From the NCBI GenBank assembly GCA_028818995.1, contig JAPPMR010000267.1:1-6140 (forward strand): a stretch of DNA of 6,140 bases, written 5' to 3'. This DNA comes from Candidatus Poribacteria bacterium. GTDB taxonomy: Bacteria > Poribacteria > WGA-4E > WGA-3G. The notes below the pieces were generated by a model. The model was not told the DNA's origin and ran no database searches. It saw nothing but the letters and a program-made list of their open reading frames with translations. The position numbers and the translations under genes were made by a program. Below are positions 1 through 5,432 of the stretch, piece after piece; the first letter of the stretch is position 1; every line of letters begins with the position of its first letter.

Positions 1-304
1 GTGTTGGGTCTGTGCCGTTCACACCAGCAATAACAGGAGTTTCTTGCACAACGGGTAGCACCTCACGTTCACCCATCTCCATTACGATGGCATTTGCATC
101 ACCGTAAGCCAAAAGTCCCGCACACGATCCAAATCCTGACATCCGATAGCGACCAGAGTTGTAAATCACAATCAGATCCGCGCCACCCTTTTCTGCAAAT
201 TTTGCAGTGATGCCCGTTCCCGCACCGACAGCGAGCAAAGATTTGCCTTTGTCTAATTCCGATCTGAGTCGTCCTAACACTTCATTTCGTGTATAATCTG
301 GCAT
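1..304 (-). CDS. PEP hydrolase-family / Tm-1-like TIM-barrel protein, 5' part (partial)
   Basis: The gene runs leftwards out of the window, so only the first 101 residues are present, about a third of the roughly 275 residues usual for the family (PF09370, PEP_hydrolase/TIM-barrel signal-transduction type). Visible landmarks are a VGAGTG glycine loop at residues 26-31, [16 protein letters not shown] at 40-55, YGDAN at 67-71, and VLPVV...[12 protein letters not shown] at 82-100. This order is typical of the family. The ATG at 304 has an AAAGGA-type ribosome site a few bases upstream (near 311-316). The same fold forms the C-terminal half of plant Tm-1, and bacterial versions often sit beside a UPF0261 (Tm-1-like ATP-binding) gene, which here would lie outside the window. 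The true substrate is not established; 'PEP hydrolase' comes from a few members, so the family call is firm and the reaction is not. Confidence 0.88.
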   Translation of the reverse strand, partial: MPDYTRNEVLGRLRSELDKGKSLLAVGAGTGITAKFAEKGGADLIVIYNSGRYRMSGFGSCAGLLAYGDANAIVMEMGEREVLPVVQETPVIAGVNGTDPT

Positions 305-320
305 TTCGTTTTCCTTTCTT

Positions 321-348
321 AATATAGTTTTCGGCTATCAGTTGTCAG
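321..348 (-). promoter_or_regulatory. Candidate promoter for the PEP hydrolase-family gene
   Basis: Reading leftwards, CTGACA (343-348) and TATATT (321-326) are separated by 16 bases, each one base off the sigma-70 consensus. The start codon follows at 304, giving a short leader with the ribosome site. The -35 lies inside one arm of a 13-bp inverted repeat, so a mobile repeat may have supplied it. Prediction by eye only. Confidence 0.35.
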
Positions 349-493
349 CAGTCAGCAAAGAGATGTTTAATTTAACCTTAGTTGCCACATAGTAGCATAA
401 TCTGTTAGATTGTGCCTGTGAGTGCGCAAACTAACAGTTTACGCTACAGCAGTATCCAAGTAATTATAGACTTTACTATACTGACAACTGATA
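336..493. repeat. Possible miniature repeat bounded by a 13-bp inverted repeat
   Basis: TATCAGTTGTCAG (336-348) and its exact reverse complement CTGACAACTGATA (481-493) bracket the gap between the sulfatase-fold gene and the PEP hydrolase-family gene. Between them sits a strong imperfect hairpin (392-447). The right arm ends only 8 bases from the stop codon of the sulfatase-fold gene. I could not identify a clear target-site duplication, so calling it a mobile element is inference; the inverted pair itself is seen directly. Confidence 0.45.
392..447. repeat. GTAG...CTAC imperfect hairpin (REP-like)
   Basis: The arms GTAGCATAATCTGTTAG (392-408) and CTAACAGTTTACGCTAC (431-447) pair at 15 of 17 positions. 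After one mismatch, an inner TTGTGC/GCGCAA stem (410-415 with 424-429, one G-T pair) leaves an 8-base loop. It lies between two minus-strand genes and could act on the sulfatase-fold mRNA 3' end, but no T-tract follows on either strand, so it is not a classical intrinsic terminator. It shares the GTAG foot with the other hairpins in the window. Confidence 0.6.
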
Positions 494-501
494 ACTAATT
501 T

Positions 502-1896
502 CTATTCATCCCGTGATTTTGCCTGTAAACGCGCTGCCTCACCCGGATTTCCGATGTGCATTGTGTCATACGCTTGTTCTGATGACTTAAAGGGACCGAC
601 TCCTTTATGTCCGTGCCAATCCCCCTGATTCATAATCGGGTTTGGCAACCCTGTTTCCTTTTCACGCTGGAGAATCCAGTTCTTCATCCGTGTTTCCAGG
701 ACATTGACAAGGTCTGGATGTGTCTCAACGAGATTTTCATTCTCATCAGGGTCTTGAATGATGTTATAGAGTTCTACAGGTGGTTTGAAGTGAAAATCAG
801 GTTCAAGTGCGACGATGAGTTTCCATTCAGGCGTTCGCCATCCATGCTTGCGCATCCACGTGCATTCTGTGATATAGAACTCGCTATCGTAGGAAGCTAT
901 TTCACCACTTATTAGAGGCGTGAGACTATCACCATCAAATGCTATGTCTGTTTCAATATCTGCTAATTCAAGGAGTGTCGGGACAAGGTCTTTCTGTTGG
1001 TTATATCCAGAGACTCGTCTGCCAGCAGGCACACGTTCAGGATAACGGATAATGAGGGGTACATGCAAGGTGACATCGTAGAGTCCGTGATGGTCAAACC
1101 AGCACTCGTGGTCATAGAGCGTTTCACCGTGATCTCCGTTGATGACAACGATAGTATCGTCCAAGACACCGCGCGTTTCAAGCGCATTAAAGAGCGTTTG
1201 AATACATGCATCCATATAAGCAATTGCGCCATCGTATTGTGCTATAACATAGTCTTTATCTGTAATTCCAACAGGCATCCATGAAGCGAAGTAATCACAG
1301 AAAGGTTTAAATGACATCACGGGTTCCATGGATTTGTTACTGGGATCGCATTCATCGCCATGATAAAACATGCGTTCATAGGGTGCGGGAGGCAAGTAAG
1401 GGGAATGTGGGTCCATGTGTCGTAGGAACAGGAAAAACGGCTTTTCATCGCTTTGGTCAATTAACCGATTTAACTCAGGGAGGGTTGTCTTGTTTAGATT
1501 TTCTGCTTTGGGGCTACGTCCGGTGTCATCAGGTCCCCATCCAGAAAATTCAAGATAGGTGTCAAAGCCTCGCGCGCTGGGCCCACCGAATCCAACACAA
1601 GTGGTATCATAACCGACTCCTTTTAGTATTTCCGCCAACGTTTTAACCTCTTCGCGGAGCGGTCCCTGGTGTCGGAGGGCTACAACTTGTGTGCTAAAGG
1701 TGTCCATACCTGTAAGCATAGATGCATAAGCACTCGTTGTCGGGATGTGAGCACTATAGGTTTTCTCAAAGAGCGTGCCACTCTCTGCAAATTTGTCAAT
1801 GTGCGGTGTTGTATGTCGGTGATATCCGTAACAACTCATGTGTGTAGCGAGAAGTGAATCTACACCCATCAGAACAATATTTGGCTGTTTTGCCAT
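502..1896 (-). CDS. Sulfatase-fold (alkaline phosphatase superfamily) hydrolase lacking the formylglycine motif
   Basis: A 464-residue cytoplasmic-looking protein of the PF00884 family with no signal peptide. The N-terminal metal motif is NIVLMGVDSL (6-15, Asp13, with the usual second Asp replaced by Ser14), followed by SCYGYHRHTTPHID. HMDPHSPYLPP (160-170) and GDHGE (254-258, Asp255-His256) supply further metal and active-site residues, and HHGLYDVTLHVPLI (269-282) replaces the lysine-containing block of classical sulfatases. The position that should read C/S-x-P-S-R before LTG reads Thr53-Thr-Ser-Ala-Tyr (53-57), so it cannot be activated to formylglycine. Thr53 could act as a direct nucleophile as in phosphoethanolamine or lipoteichoic-acid synthases, which would suggest a phosphodiester or phosphonate-type substrate; this is inference. 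AAAGGAG lies 10 bases before the ATG. The gene stands alone: 197 bases to the next gene, and a repeat-rich 842-base gap upstream. Confidence 0.92.
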   Translation of the reverse strand: MAKQPNIVLMGVDSLLATHMSCYGYHRHTTPHIDKFAESGTLFEKTYSAHIPTTSAYASMLTGMDTFSTQVVALRHQGPLREEVKTLAEILKGVGYDTTCVGFGGPSARGFDTYLEFSGWGPDDTGRSPKAENLNKTTLPELNRLIDQSDEKPFFLFLRHMDPHSPYLPPAPYERMFYHGDECDPSNKSMEPVMSFKPFCDYFASWMPVGITDKDYVIAQYDGAIAYMDACIQTLFNALETRGVLDDTIVVINGDHGETLYDHECWFDHHGLYDVTLHVPLIIRYPERVPAGRRVSGYNQQKDLVPTLLELADIETDIAFDGDSLTPLISGEIASYDSEFYITECTWMRKHGWRTPEWKLIVALEPDFHFKPPVELYNIIQDPDENENLVETHPDLVNVLETRMKNWILQREKETGLPNPIMNQGDWHGHKGVGPFKSSEQAYDTMHIGNPGEAARLQAKSRDE

Positions 1897-1906
1897 GTTA
1901 TTTATT

Positions 1907-1957
1907 CTCCTTTACGTGTTTCTTTTTATTTTACCCTAATTTGTTATACTTAAGCAA
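1907..1957 (-). promoter_or_regulatory. Candidate promoter and ribosome site of the sulfatase-fold gene
   Basis: On the minus strand TTGCTT (1952-1957) and TAAAAT (1928-1933) are 18 bases apart. AAAGGAG (1907-1913) follows, 10 bases before the ATG at 1896. The -35 is weak (3 of 6 consensus bases) while the -10 is good (5 of 6). The pair sits just outside the end of the miniature element that begins at 1962. Confidence 0.35.
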
Positions 1958-1968
1958 CATAATACCAA

Positions 1969-1998
1969 TTCTAAATAATGTTATAACATTATTTAGAA
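1969..1998. repeat. Perfect 30-bp palindrome
   Basis: TTCTAAATAATGTTA (1969-1983) is followed without spacer by its exact reverse complement (1984-1998). The base pairs next to it do not continue the symmetry. It starts inside the left terminal repeat of the miniature element and is almost pure A/T, so cruciform extrusion or a dimeric binding site are both possible; function unknown. Confidence 0.8.
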
Positions 1999-2029
1999 AA
2001 TCGGTTGTAAGAATGCAATACTTTATTCT

Positions 2030-2071
2030 GTAGGAGCGACCTCCTGGTCGCGACCGGAAGGTCACTCCTAC
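2030..2071. repeat. GTAGG...CCTAC hairpin (REP-like core 1)
   Basis: GTAGGAGCGACC (2030-2041) pairs with GGTCACTCCTAC (2060-2071) at 11 of 12 positions. A perfect inner palindrome GGTCGCGACC occupies 2046-2055. The unit from 2024 to 2055 recurs at 2277-2308 with 28 of 32 identical bases, although the two copies lie in elements with unrelated termini. Confidence 0.7.
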
Positions 2072-2153
2072 AAAGAAACTCAAAATCGGAATGATACTTT
2101 GTCAATTAGAAATGGTATTACCTGAGAGATTTATTATTTGCCTGATTTACGGT

Positions 2154-2214
2154 AAAAAAACAACGCCAAATCAAGCAAATATGTCTTGGTATTCTGCCTG
2201 ATTTAGCGTTGTTT
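2154..2214 (-). terminator. Long hairpin followed by T7, candidate intrinsic terminator (minus strand)
   Basis: The arms 2158-2177 and 2195-2214 pair at 18 of 20 positions with a 17-base loop. Read leftwards, the stem runs directly into seven T residues (A7 at 2154-2160 on the plus strand), the layout of a Rho-independent terminator. The stem is only moderately GC. It would end transcription coming from the DMFase-like gene 525 bases away, or insulate the sulfatase-fold gene from it. The word TGCCTGATTTA also occurs as a direct copy just outside, near 2139-2149, so the hairpin may instead belong to a repeat. Confidence 0.5.
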
Positions 2215-2217
2215 ACA

Positions 2218-2225
2218 CACATTTA
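2218..2225. repeat. Left target-site duplication CACATTTA
   Basis: An identical copy lies at 2441-2448, directly abutting the other end of the family B element. The match could be read as 9 bases if the first A of the element is included. Confidence 0.75.
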
Positions 2226-2440
2226 ACGACTTGTGCTAGTTACGTGATAGTTTTGTTGTTTTTTCACAATTGTTCATATTCTGTAGGAGCGATCTCCGAA
2301 TCGCGACCCGTTGTAGGAGGGAATCGGAGTTCCCTCCTACCTTTGAGATCTTCAGGTGTCGGAAAAGTTGCGGAATTCAGACTTAAACGAGACGAATATG
2401 TGAAATATAAACATACGAAATGTTAACTAGCACAACGCGT
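2226..2440. mobile_element. Miniature inverted-repeat element with 8-bp target duplication (family B)
   Basis: The terminal repeats ACGACTTGTGCTAGTTA (2226-2242) and TAACTAGCACAACGCGT (2424-2440) pair at 15 of 17 positions. The flanks carry an identical 8-base word, CACATTTA, at 2218-2225 and 2441-2448, which is a convincing target-site duplication. The 215-base body has two GTAGG-type hairpins and no gene; a short open frame at 2244-2426 runs through the hairpins and is not credible. It is a non-autonomous insertion; I do not recognise the parent insertion sequence. Confidence 0.82.
2283..2340. repeat. Tandem GTAGG-type hairpins (REP-like cores 2 and 3)
   Basis: The first unit (2283-2308) is a near copy of the start of the hairpin at 2030. 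The second is a clean stem-loop: GTAGGAGGGAA (2313-2323), loop TCGGAG, and TTCCCTCCTAC (2330-2340), 11 of 11 paired. The first unit contains CTCCGA (2294-2299), complementary to the loop of the second, so the two could form alternative structures. Confidence 0.7.
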
Positions 2441-2448
2441 CACATTTA
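2441..2448. repeat. Right target-site duplication CACATTTA
   Basis: Pairs with the copy at 2218-2225 and marks the right boundary of the family B element. Confidence 0.75.
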
Positions 2449-2738
2449 ATAACAACCTATTGTCAATCAATAAAGATCAAGGTGGAAAAACTCTCCTACA
2501 AGGGTAAAACGCCCCGAATCCGCACCTTTTGTCACAAAGTGACATCTTCTGCATATATAGCACTTAGAGTATTCCGTCTTTATAATGCGACTTTCCTCTG
2601 GTTCCGTAACAAAAATCGCCAACAAATGGGCACTACGGCGTATAAACGCTATAGAGAATCGCTCTTTGCTTAAAAGGTAGAACGCGCGGAGAAACGCAAG
2701 AAAAAGCATCAACACAGACAAGTAACAAATAAATATAC
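2449..2738. other. Intergenic stretch without recognisable gene
   Basis: This lies between the family B element and the stop codon of the DMFase-like gene. Overlapping open frames exist on both strands (2482-2673 plus, 63 residues; 2467-2721 minus, 84 residues), but neither has a ribosome site, a recognisable motif or a sensible composition. A small dyad TGTCAC-AAA-GTGACA sits at 2530-2544. No terminator is visible directly after the DMFase-like gene. It may be decayed coding or repeat DNA. Confidence 0.5.
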
Positions 2739-4112
2739 CTATGCTGAAAGCCGTTGCAAGACATTATGCGTAATCTGTTCAACAACAGCATCGCCACCTG
2801 ACAATCCGTGAGACCAATCCGTAGTAGCAGCAGTAAAGACAGTACCACCTTTCGTATAAATGCCCATCGTAGCAGCACCCGTATGCCCTTGTTCCCAACG
2901 TTCATACCATTCGCAATCATCCGGATGCCAACGAACAGGCGCAGTCGCGAGAATTGTAAATCCTTCAGGAGTACCATCTTGATAGGTCGGTACAGGTAAG
3001 CCATCTTCAAGCGTGAATTCGCACCCATCGCATTCGTAGCCGACAATAGTATTTTGTCCACCGAACTTGTCATCTCTCGTCAAGTCTGTACCTTCAAATA
3101 CCCAATGTTCTGGACGGTGTGCTGTGTATGCACCATCTCCATCCATAAATTGCCCATGACTCAAGTGATAACCGCCTTGTAGGAAACCCACACCAGTTAA
3201 ATGGTTTTCAGGGCGATCCACCAAATAGTGACTCCACAAAGTGCTAAGGGTGCTATAGTCATCAGTTTTGTAAACAGGGTCTTGGTTGTAACTCTGTTTC
3301 CAACAAACGAGTGCACGCCCTTCGTCTTCCGAACGCACTTGCCAACACACCGCATTTCCACTGAAGAATGCTGCATTTCCACCCTTCGCAATGAATTCTT
3401 CAAGATTATCTCGCATTGGAGCAGACCAGTATTCGTCATGCCCAAGGCTCAGGACCAGCTTGTAATGTTCCAACATCTCAGGACGGAACTCAAGGTCACT
3501 ATTCGCTGCGTAATCAAGCGTATATCCATTCTGCTCTGCCCAGACAACAAAGGGCAACTCCCAAGTCCTGAATTGGCTCCCAATAGGTCGGTCAAATGAA
3601 ACACGCCGCCCTTGCATTCCATTCTGTCCGTGATACCCGTAAAGACTAAATCCGCCCCAGTTGGTGTAGGCGTTATAGGTATTAGTAGAAAGTTGAAACA
3701 GTATAGGCGTATTTTCTCCAGGCTTCGCTGGACGAACAATGAAAAACAAAGAACTTTCAGCTGTACGGTGATTTCTATAGATAGGATCACCGCCTCCATC
3801 CGCCGCGCGGAGTGTGCCTTCATAATATCCGCTTTGCCATGTCTCTGGCACTTCAAACGTATAGGTAGCCTCCCAACCACATCCGTGTGATGAAGCATTT
3901 ACGGGAATTGGTTGTGCCTTACCCGGAAGTCCTGATTCGTTGAATACGACCTCGCGCGTCGCGCCAATACGCGCGATTTCCATAGAGTAACTTCCCGCAC
4001 TCGTTGATACATTGAATGCAATCTCCTCACCAGGTGCGTAACTCAGTTGATCGGTATATCCATCAATATAAAGCGGTCTAATACGGTTTTCGGTCTGCGT
4101 CAAAGTTGCCAT
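2739..4112 (-). CDS. N,N-dimethylformamidase large-subunit-like protein (DMFA2-type domain)
   Basis: A 457-residue protein without signal peptide. Residues 14-128 look like a beta-sandwich (YTDQLSYAPGEEIAFNVS..., then a W-x-SGYYEGTLRA edge at 92-103). Residues 134-455 match the catalytic C-terminal domain of N,N-dimethylformamidase (PF20254): NTYNAYTNWGG (144-154), LSLGHDEYWS (221-230), GGNAAFFSGNAVCWQVR (244-260) and GYECDG (358-363). The characterised Paracoccus enzyme is far longer (about 760 residues) and works with a small subunit; neither an extra N-terminal region nor a small-subunit gene is seen here. That enzyme is reported to bind one Fe(III) through two Tyr and one Glu; Tyr146 and Glu227 are the best equivalents, with a second Tyr perhaps at 96 or 97. 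Amide hydrolysis is plausible, but the natural substrate is unknown. AAGGAGG (4120-4126) sits 7 bases before the ATG. Confidence 0.88.
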   Translation of the reverse strand: MATLTQTENRIRPLYIDGYTDQLSYAPGEEIAFNVSTSAGSYSMEIARIGATREVVFNESGLPGKAQPIPVNASSHGCGWEATYTFEVPETWQSGYYEGTLRAADGGGDPIYRNHRTAESSLFFIVRPAKPGENTPILFQLSTNTYNAYTNWGGFSLYGYHGQNGMQGRRVSFDRPIGSQFRTWELPFVVWAEQNGYTLDYAANSDLEFRPEMLEHYKLVLSLGHDEYWSAPMRDNLEEFIAKGGNAAFFSGNAVCWQVRSEDEGRALVCWKQSYNQDPVYKTDDYSTLSTLWSHYLVDRPENHLTGVGFLQGGYHLSHGQFMDGDGAYTAHRPEHWVFEGTDLTRDDKFGGQNTIVGYECDGCEFTLEDGLPVPTYQDGTPEGFTILATAPVRWHPDDCEWYERWEQGHTGAATMGIYTKGGTVFTAATTDWSHGLSGGDAVVEQITHNVLQRLSA

Positions 4113-4119
4113 GATGCGT

Positions 4120-4162
4120 CCTCCTTGATGTGTAGGGTATCACTTTCTTGCAGAAATGTCAA
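4120..4162 (-). promoter_or_regulatory. Promoter and strong ribosome site of the DMFase-like gene
   Basis: On the minus strand a perfect TTGACA (4157-4162) is followed after 17 bases by TACCCT (4134-4139), which has a TG one base upstream, as in extended -10 promoters. A start near 4127 would place the transcript 5' end almost on top of the perfect AAGGAGG (4120-4126), giving a leader of only about 15 bases. The -10 matches only 3 of 6 bases, so the assignment rests on the -35 and spacing. Confidence 0.5.
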
Positions 4163-4197
4163 CGGTATAAGGACAATATTTGGAACATCAAATGTAG

Positions 4198-4238
4198 AAT
4201 TGAAAAAATTCGTCAATTTTAAAGAAAAATGATATAAT
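4198..4238 (+). promoter_or_regulatory. Extended -10 promoter with overlapping dyad upstream of the broken antitoxin
   Basis: TGATATAAT (4230-4238) is a perfect extended -10. No good -35 is present at the usual distance. A dyad AATTGA-N9-TCAATT (4198-4203, 4213-4218) covers that spot, with a nested GAAAAAATTC inside. BrnA-type antitoxins repress their own promoter through palindromes, so this could be a leftover operator; that role is inference. Transcription would start near 4245, about 55 bases before the ATG at 4301, and could continue into the phyH gene. Confidence 0.5.
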
Positions 4239-4300
4239 AATCATGGTGAATTGTTTTTTCCAGTGATTTTGTATTTGATTATATTGAAAGAGGAGATATT

Positions 4301-4533
4301 ATGAAGTTTTCAAAAACACGACACTTTAAAAAAGAGAGTCTCCCTGAGGACGCGATTGACGCATCAAATATTCCCGAACTTGATGATGGATTTTGGGAAA
4401 ATGCCAATCGGATTGTCCCTGAAAATTACCTCCAATTGAACCTGAGATATTGGAATGATTCAAAGAACAGGGACAAGATTACCACAAGCGGATAAATATG
4501 GTGCTCCGAGCGTATATGGAAACAAATAGGTAA
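4301..4533 (+). pseudogene. Broken BrnA-type (DUF4415, PF14384) antitoxin
   Basis: The open frame from ATG 4301 reads IPELDDGFWENANRIVPEN (residues 24-42), the usual start of BrnA/DUF4415 antitoxins, then turns into unrelated sequence and stops after 64 residues. The missing ribbon-helix-helix part is present in another frame: IEPEILE, then TGA at 4456-4458 where the family has a conserved Trp, then FKEQGQDYHKRINMVLRAYM up to a TAA at 4531-4533. Adding one base near the A run at 4422-4425 and reading that TGA as TGG restores a 77-residue protein of ordinary family length. So there is a frameshift plus a nonsense change. AGAGGAG just before the ATG is intact. No BrnT-like toxin is found upstream (188-base gap) or downstream. 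The 64-residue product would lack the DNA-binding half. Confidence 0.85.
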
Positions 4534-4574
4534 ATCATTAATATAAAAAATGTTAGTACGGAAGTGAGAAAAAT

Positions 4575-5432
4575 ATGGAAATGGATCAGAAACAACCAAC
4601 CCCGCTTTCTCCTGAACAGATACATCAATGGGAAAATGATGGGTATCTACTACTGAAAAACGTTGTTCCAGAATCATATATCAATGGCGTGCGCGATAGG
4701 TTTGCCCGCGTCGTTGATGGTATAATTGACCAGCTGAAAGAACAGGGAATCGTTGAAGATGAAAGAATAGATCTCCCATTTGAAACTCGATTGTTGCAAG
4801 TCGCTGGTGAACACGCTAATCGCTTTGGTCGGTCTTGGCGTGGACAAATTGCAACATCCGAAATTTTTGATCTGCATTATGCTGGTCCGCTCGTAGACGC
4901 AATTGGTCAACTCACAGGCTCAGATGTAATCGGTCATCCTGTCTTCAATGCTCGTCCTAAACTCCCCGGTCAACAACTGACTGTCGTCCCGTGGCATCAA
5001 GACAGCGGTTATTTCGGCACAGTCAGTGAGCAATCACTCATTCCAACTGCATGGATTCCCCTCGTGCCGGTTGACGAGAGCAACGGTTGTTTACAAGTGG
5101 TTGCAGGCTCACATCGGTTAGGTGTTGTTGACCACCATACTGAAAATCGAGAAGGTAAATTCCTTGAGGTGATGGATGAACTTATAGAGGACTCTCGTAT
5201 TGTAACTTGTCCGATGGAGATAGGTGATGCGCTCGTGTTCAATAACCTCACACTCCACCGATCCTTACCACACACCACAAGCGAAATAATCAGATGGGCA
5301 ATTGACATTCGCTATCTTCGTGATGGCGACCATCCGGGTTCTATTTACTGGAAAGACCCTGATTTTAAGTGGGTTATCCGCAGCGATACGCAACCTTTGA
5401 CAACCCTTGCCCAATGGCTTGAAATGTGGTAA
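4575..5432 (+). CDS. PhyH-family Fe(II)/2-oxoglutarate-dependent dioxygenase
   Basis: A soluble 285-residue protein, typical length for PF05721. It opens with LSPEQIHQWENDGYLLLKNV (11-30), the standard N-terminal block. Within the double-stranded beta-helix, WHQDSGYF (140-147) gives the iron ligands His141 and Asp143, NGCLQVVAGSH (170-180) is the usual mid-domain motif, His228 in LTLHRS is the third iron ligand, and Arg240 (EIIRWAID) is the likely 2-oxoglutarate anchor. All ligands are present, so it should be an active hydroxylase; the substrate cannot be told from sequence. GGAAGTGAG ends 6 bases before ATG 4575, supporting it over the second ATG at 4581. It starts 41 bases after the broken antitoxin and probably shares its promoter. 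A MITE-rich gap follows. Confidence 0.92.
   Translation: MEMDQKQPTPLSPEQIHQWENDGYLLLKNVVPESYINGVRDRFARVVDGIIDQLKEQGIVEDERIDLPFETRLLQVAGEHANRFGRSWRGQIATSEIFDLHYAGPLVDAIGQLTGSDVIGHPVFNARPKLPGQQLTVVPWHQDSGYFGTVSEQSLIPTAWIPLVPVDESNGCLQVVAGSHRLGVVDHHTENREGKFLEVMDELIEDSRIVTCPMEIGDALVFNNLTLHRSLPHTTSEIIRWAIDIRYLRDGDHPGSIYWKDPDFKWVIRSDTQPLTTLAQWLEMW

Larger units (their letters stand above)
1962..2118. mobile_element. Miniature inverted-repeat element, TA-flanked (family A, copy 1)
   Basis: The terminal repeats ATACCAATTCTAA (1962-1974) and TTAGAAATGGTAT (2106-2118) pair at 12 of 13 positions. The dinucleotide TA directly flanks both ends (1960-1961 and 2119-2120), as expected for a TA target duplication of the IS630/mariner type. 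It holds a perfect 30-base palindrome near the left end and a GTAGG...CCTAC hairpin core, and no coding sequence. Its right end, read on the minus strand, matches the left end of the element at 5527-5731 at nearly every one of the first 30 bases. The transposase would have to be supplied from elsewhere; the family assignment rests only on the TA target. Confidence 0.7.

Noticed and set aside
997..1284. Open frames opposite or offset to the sulfatase-fold gene (e.g. 607-915, 963-1232, 997-1284, 1311-1646)
   Set aside because: Shadow frames within a gene with clear family motifs; none has a ribosome site or recognisable domain.
2024..2340. Repeated GTAGGAGCGA units considered as a CRISPR array
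   Set aside because: Only two or three imperfect, unevenly spaced hairpins inside separate elements; no regular repeat-spacer pattern and no cas gene.
2244..2426. 60-residue plus-strand open frame
   Set aside because: It lies entirely inside the family B miniature element and reads through its hairpins; not a credible gene.
2467..2721. 84-residue minus-strand open frame, and the overlapping 63-residue plus-strand frame at 2482-2673
   Set aside because: No ribosome site, no recognisable motif, and they overlap each other on opposite strands; listed only as intergenic DNA.
3449..3898. 149-residue minus-strand frame and 132-residue plus-strand frame (3201-3599) within the DMFase-like gene
   Set aside because: They overlap well-conserved catalytic motifs of the real gene in another frame; composition is that of shadow frames.
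4456..4458. In-frame TGA at a conserved Trp position, as evidence for TGA read as Trp or selenocysteine
   Set aside because: A frameshift is also needed to reach it, and every Trp in the intact genes of the window, including the catalytic WHQD of the PhyH protein, is TGG. Simple decay is the better explanation, even though the three complete genes happen to end in TAG or TAA.
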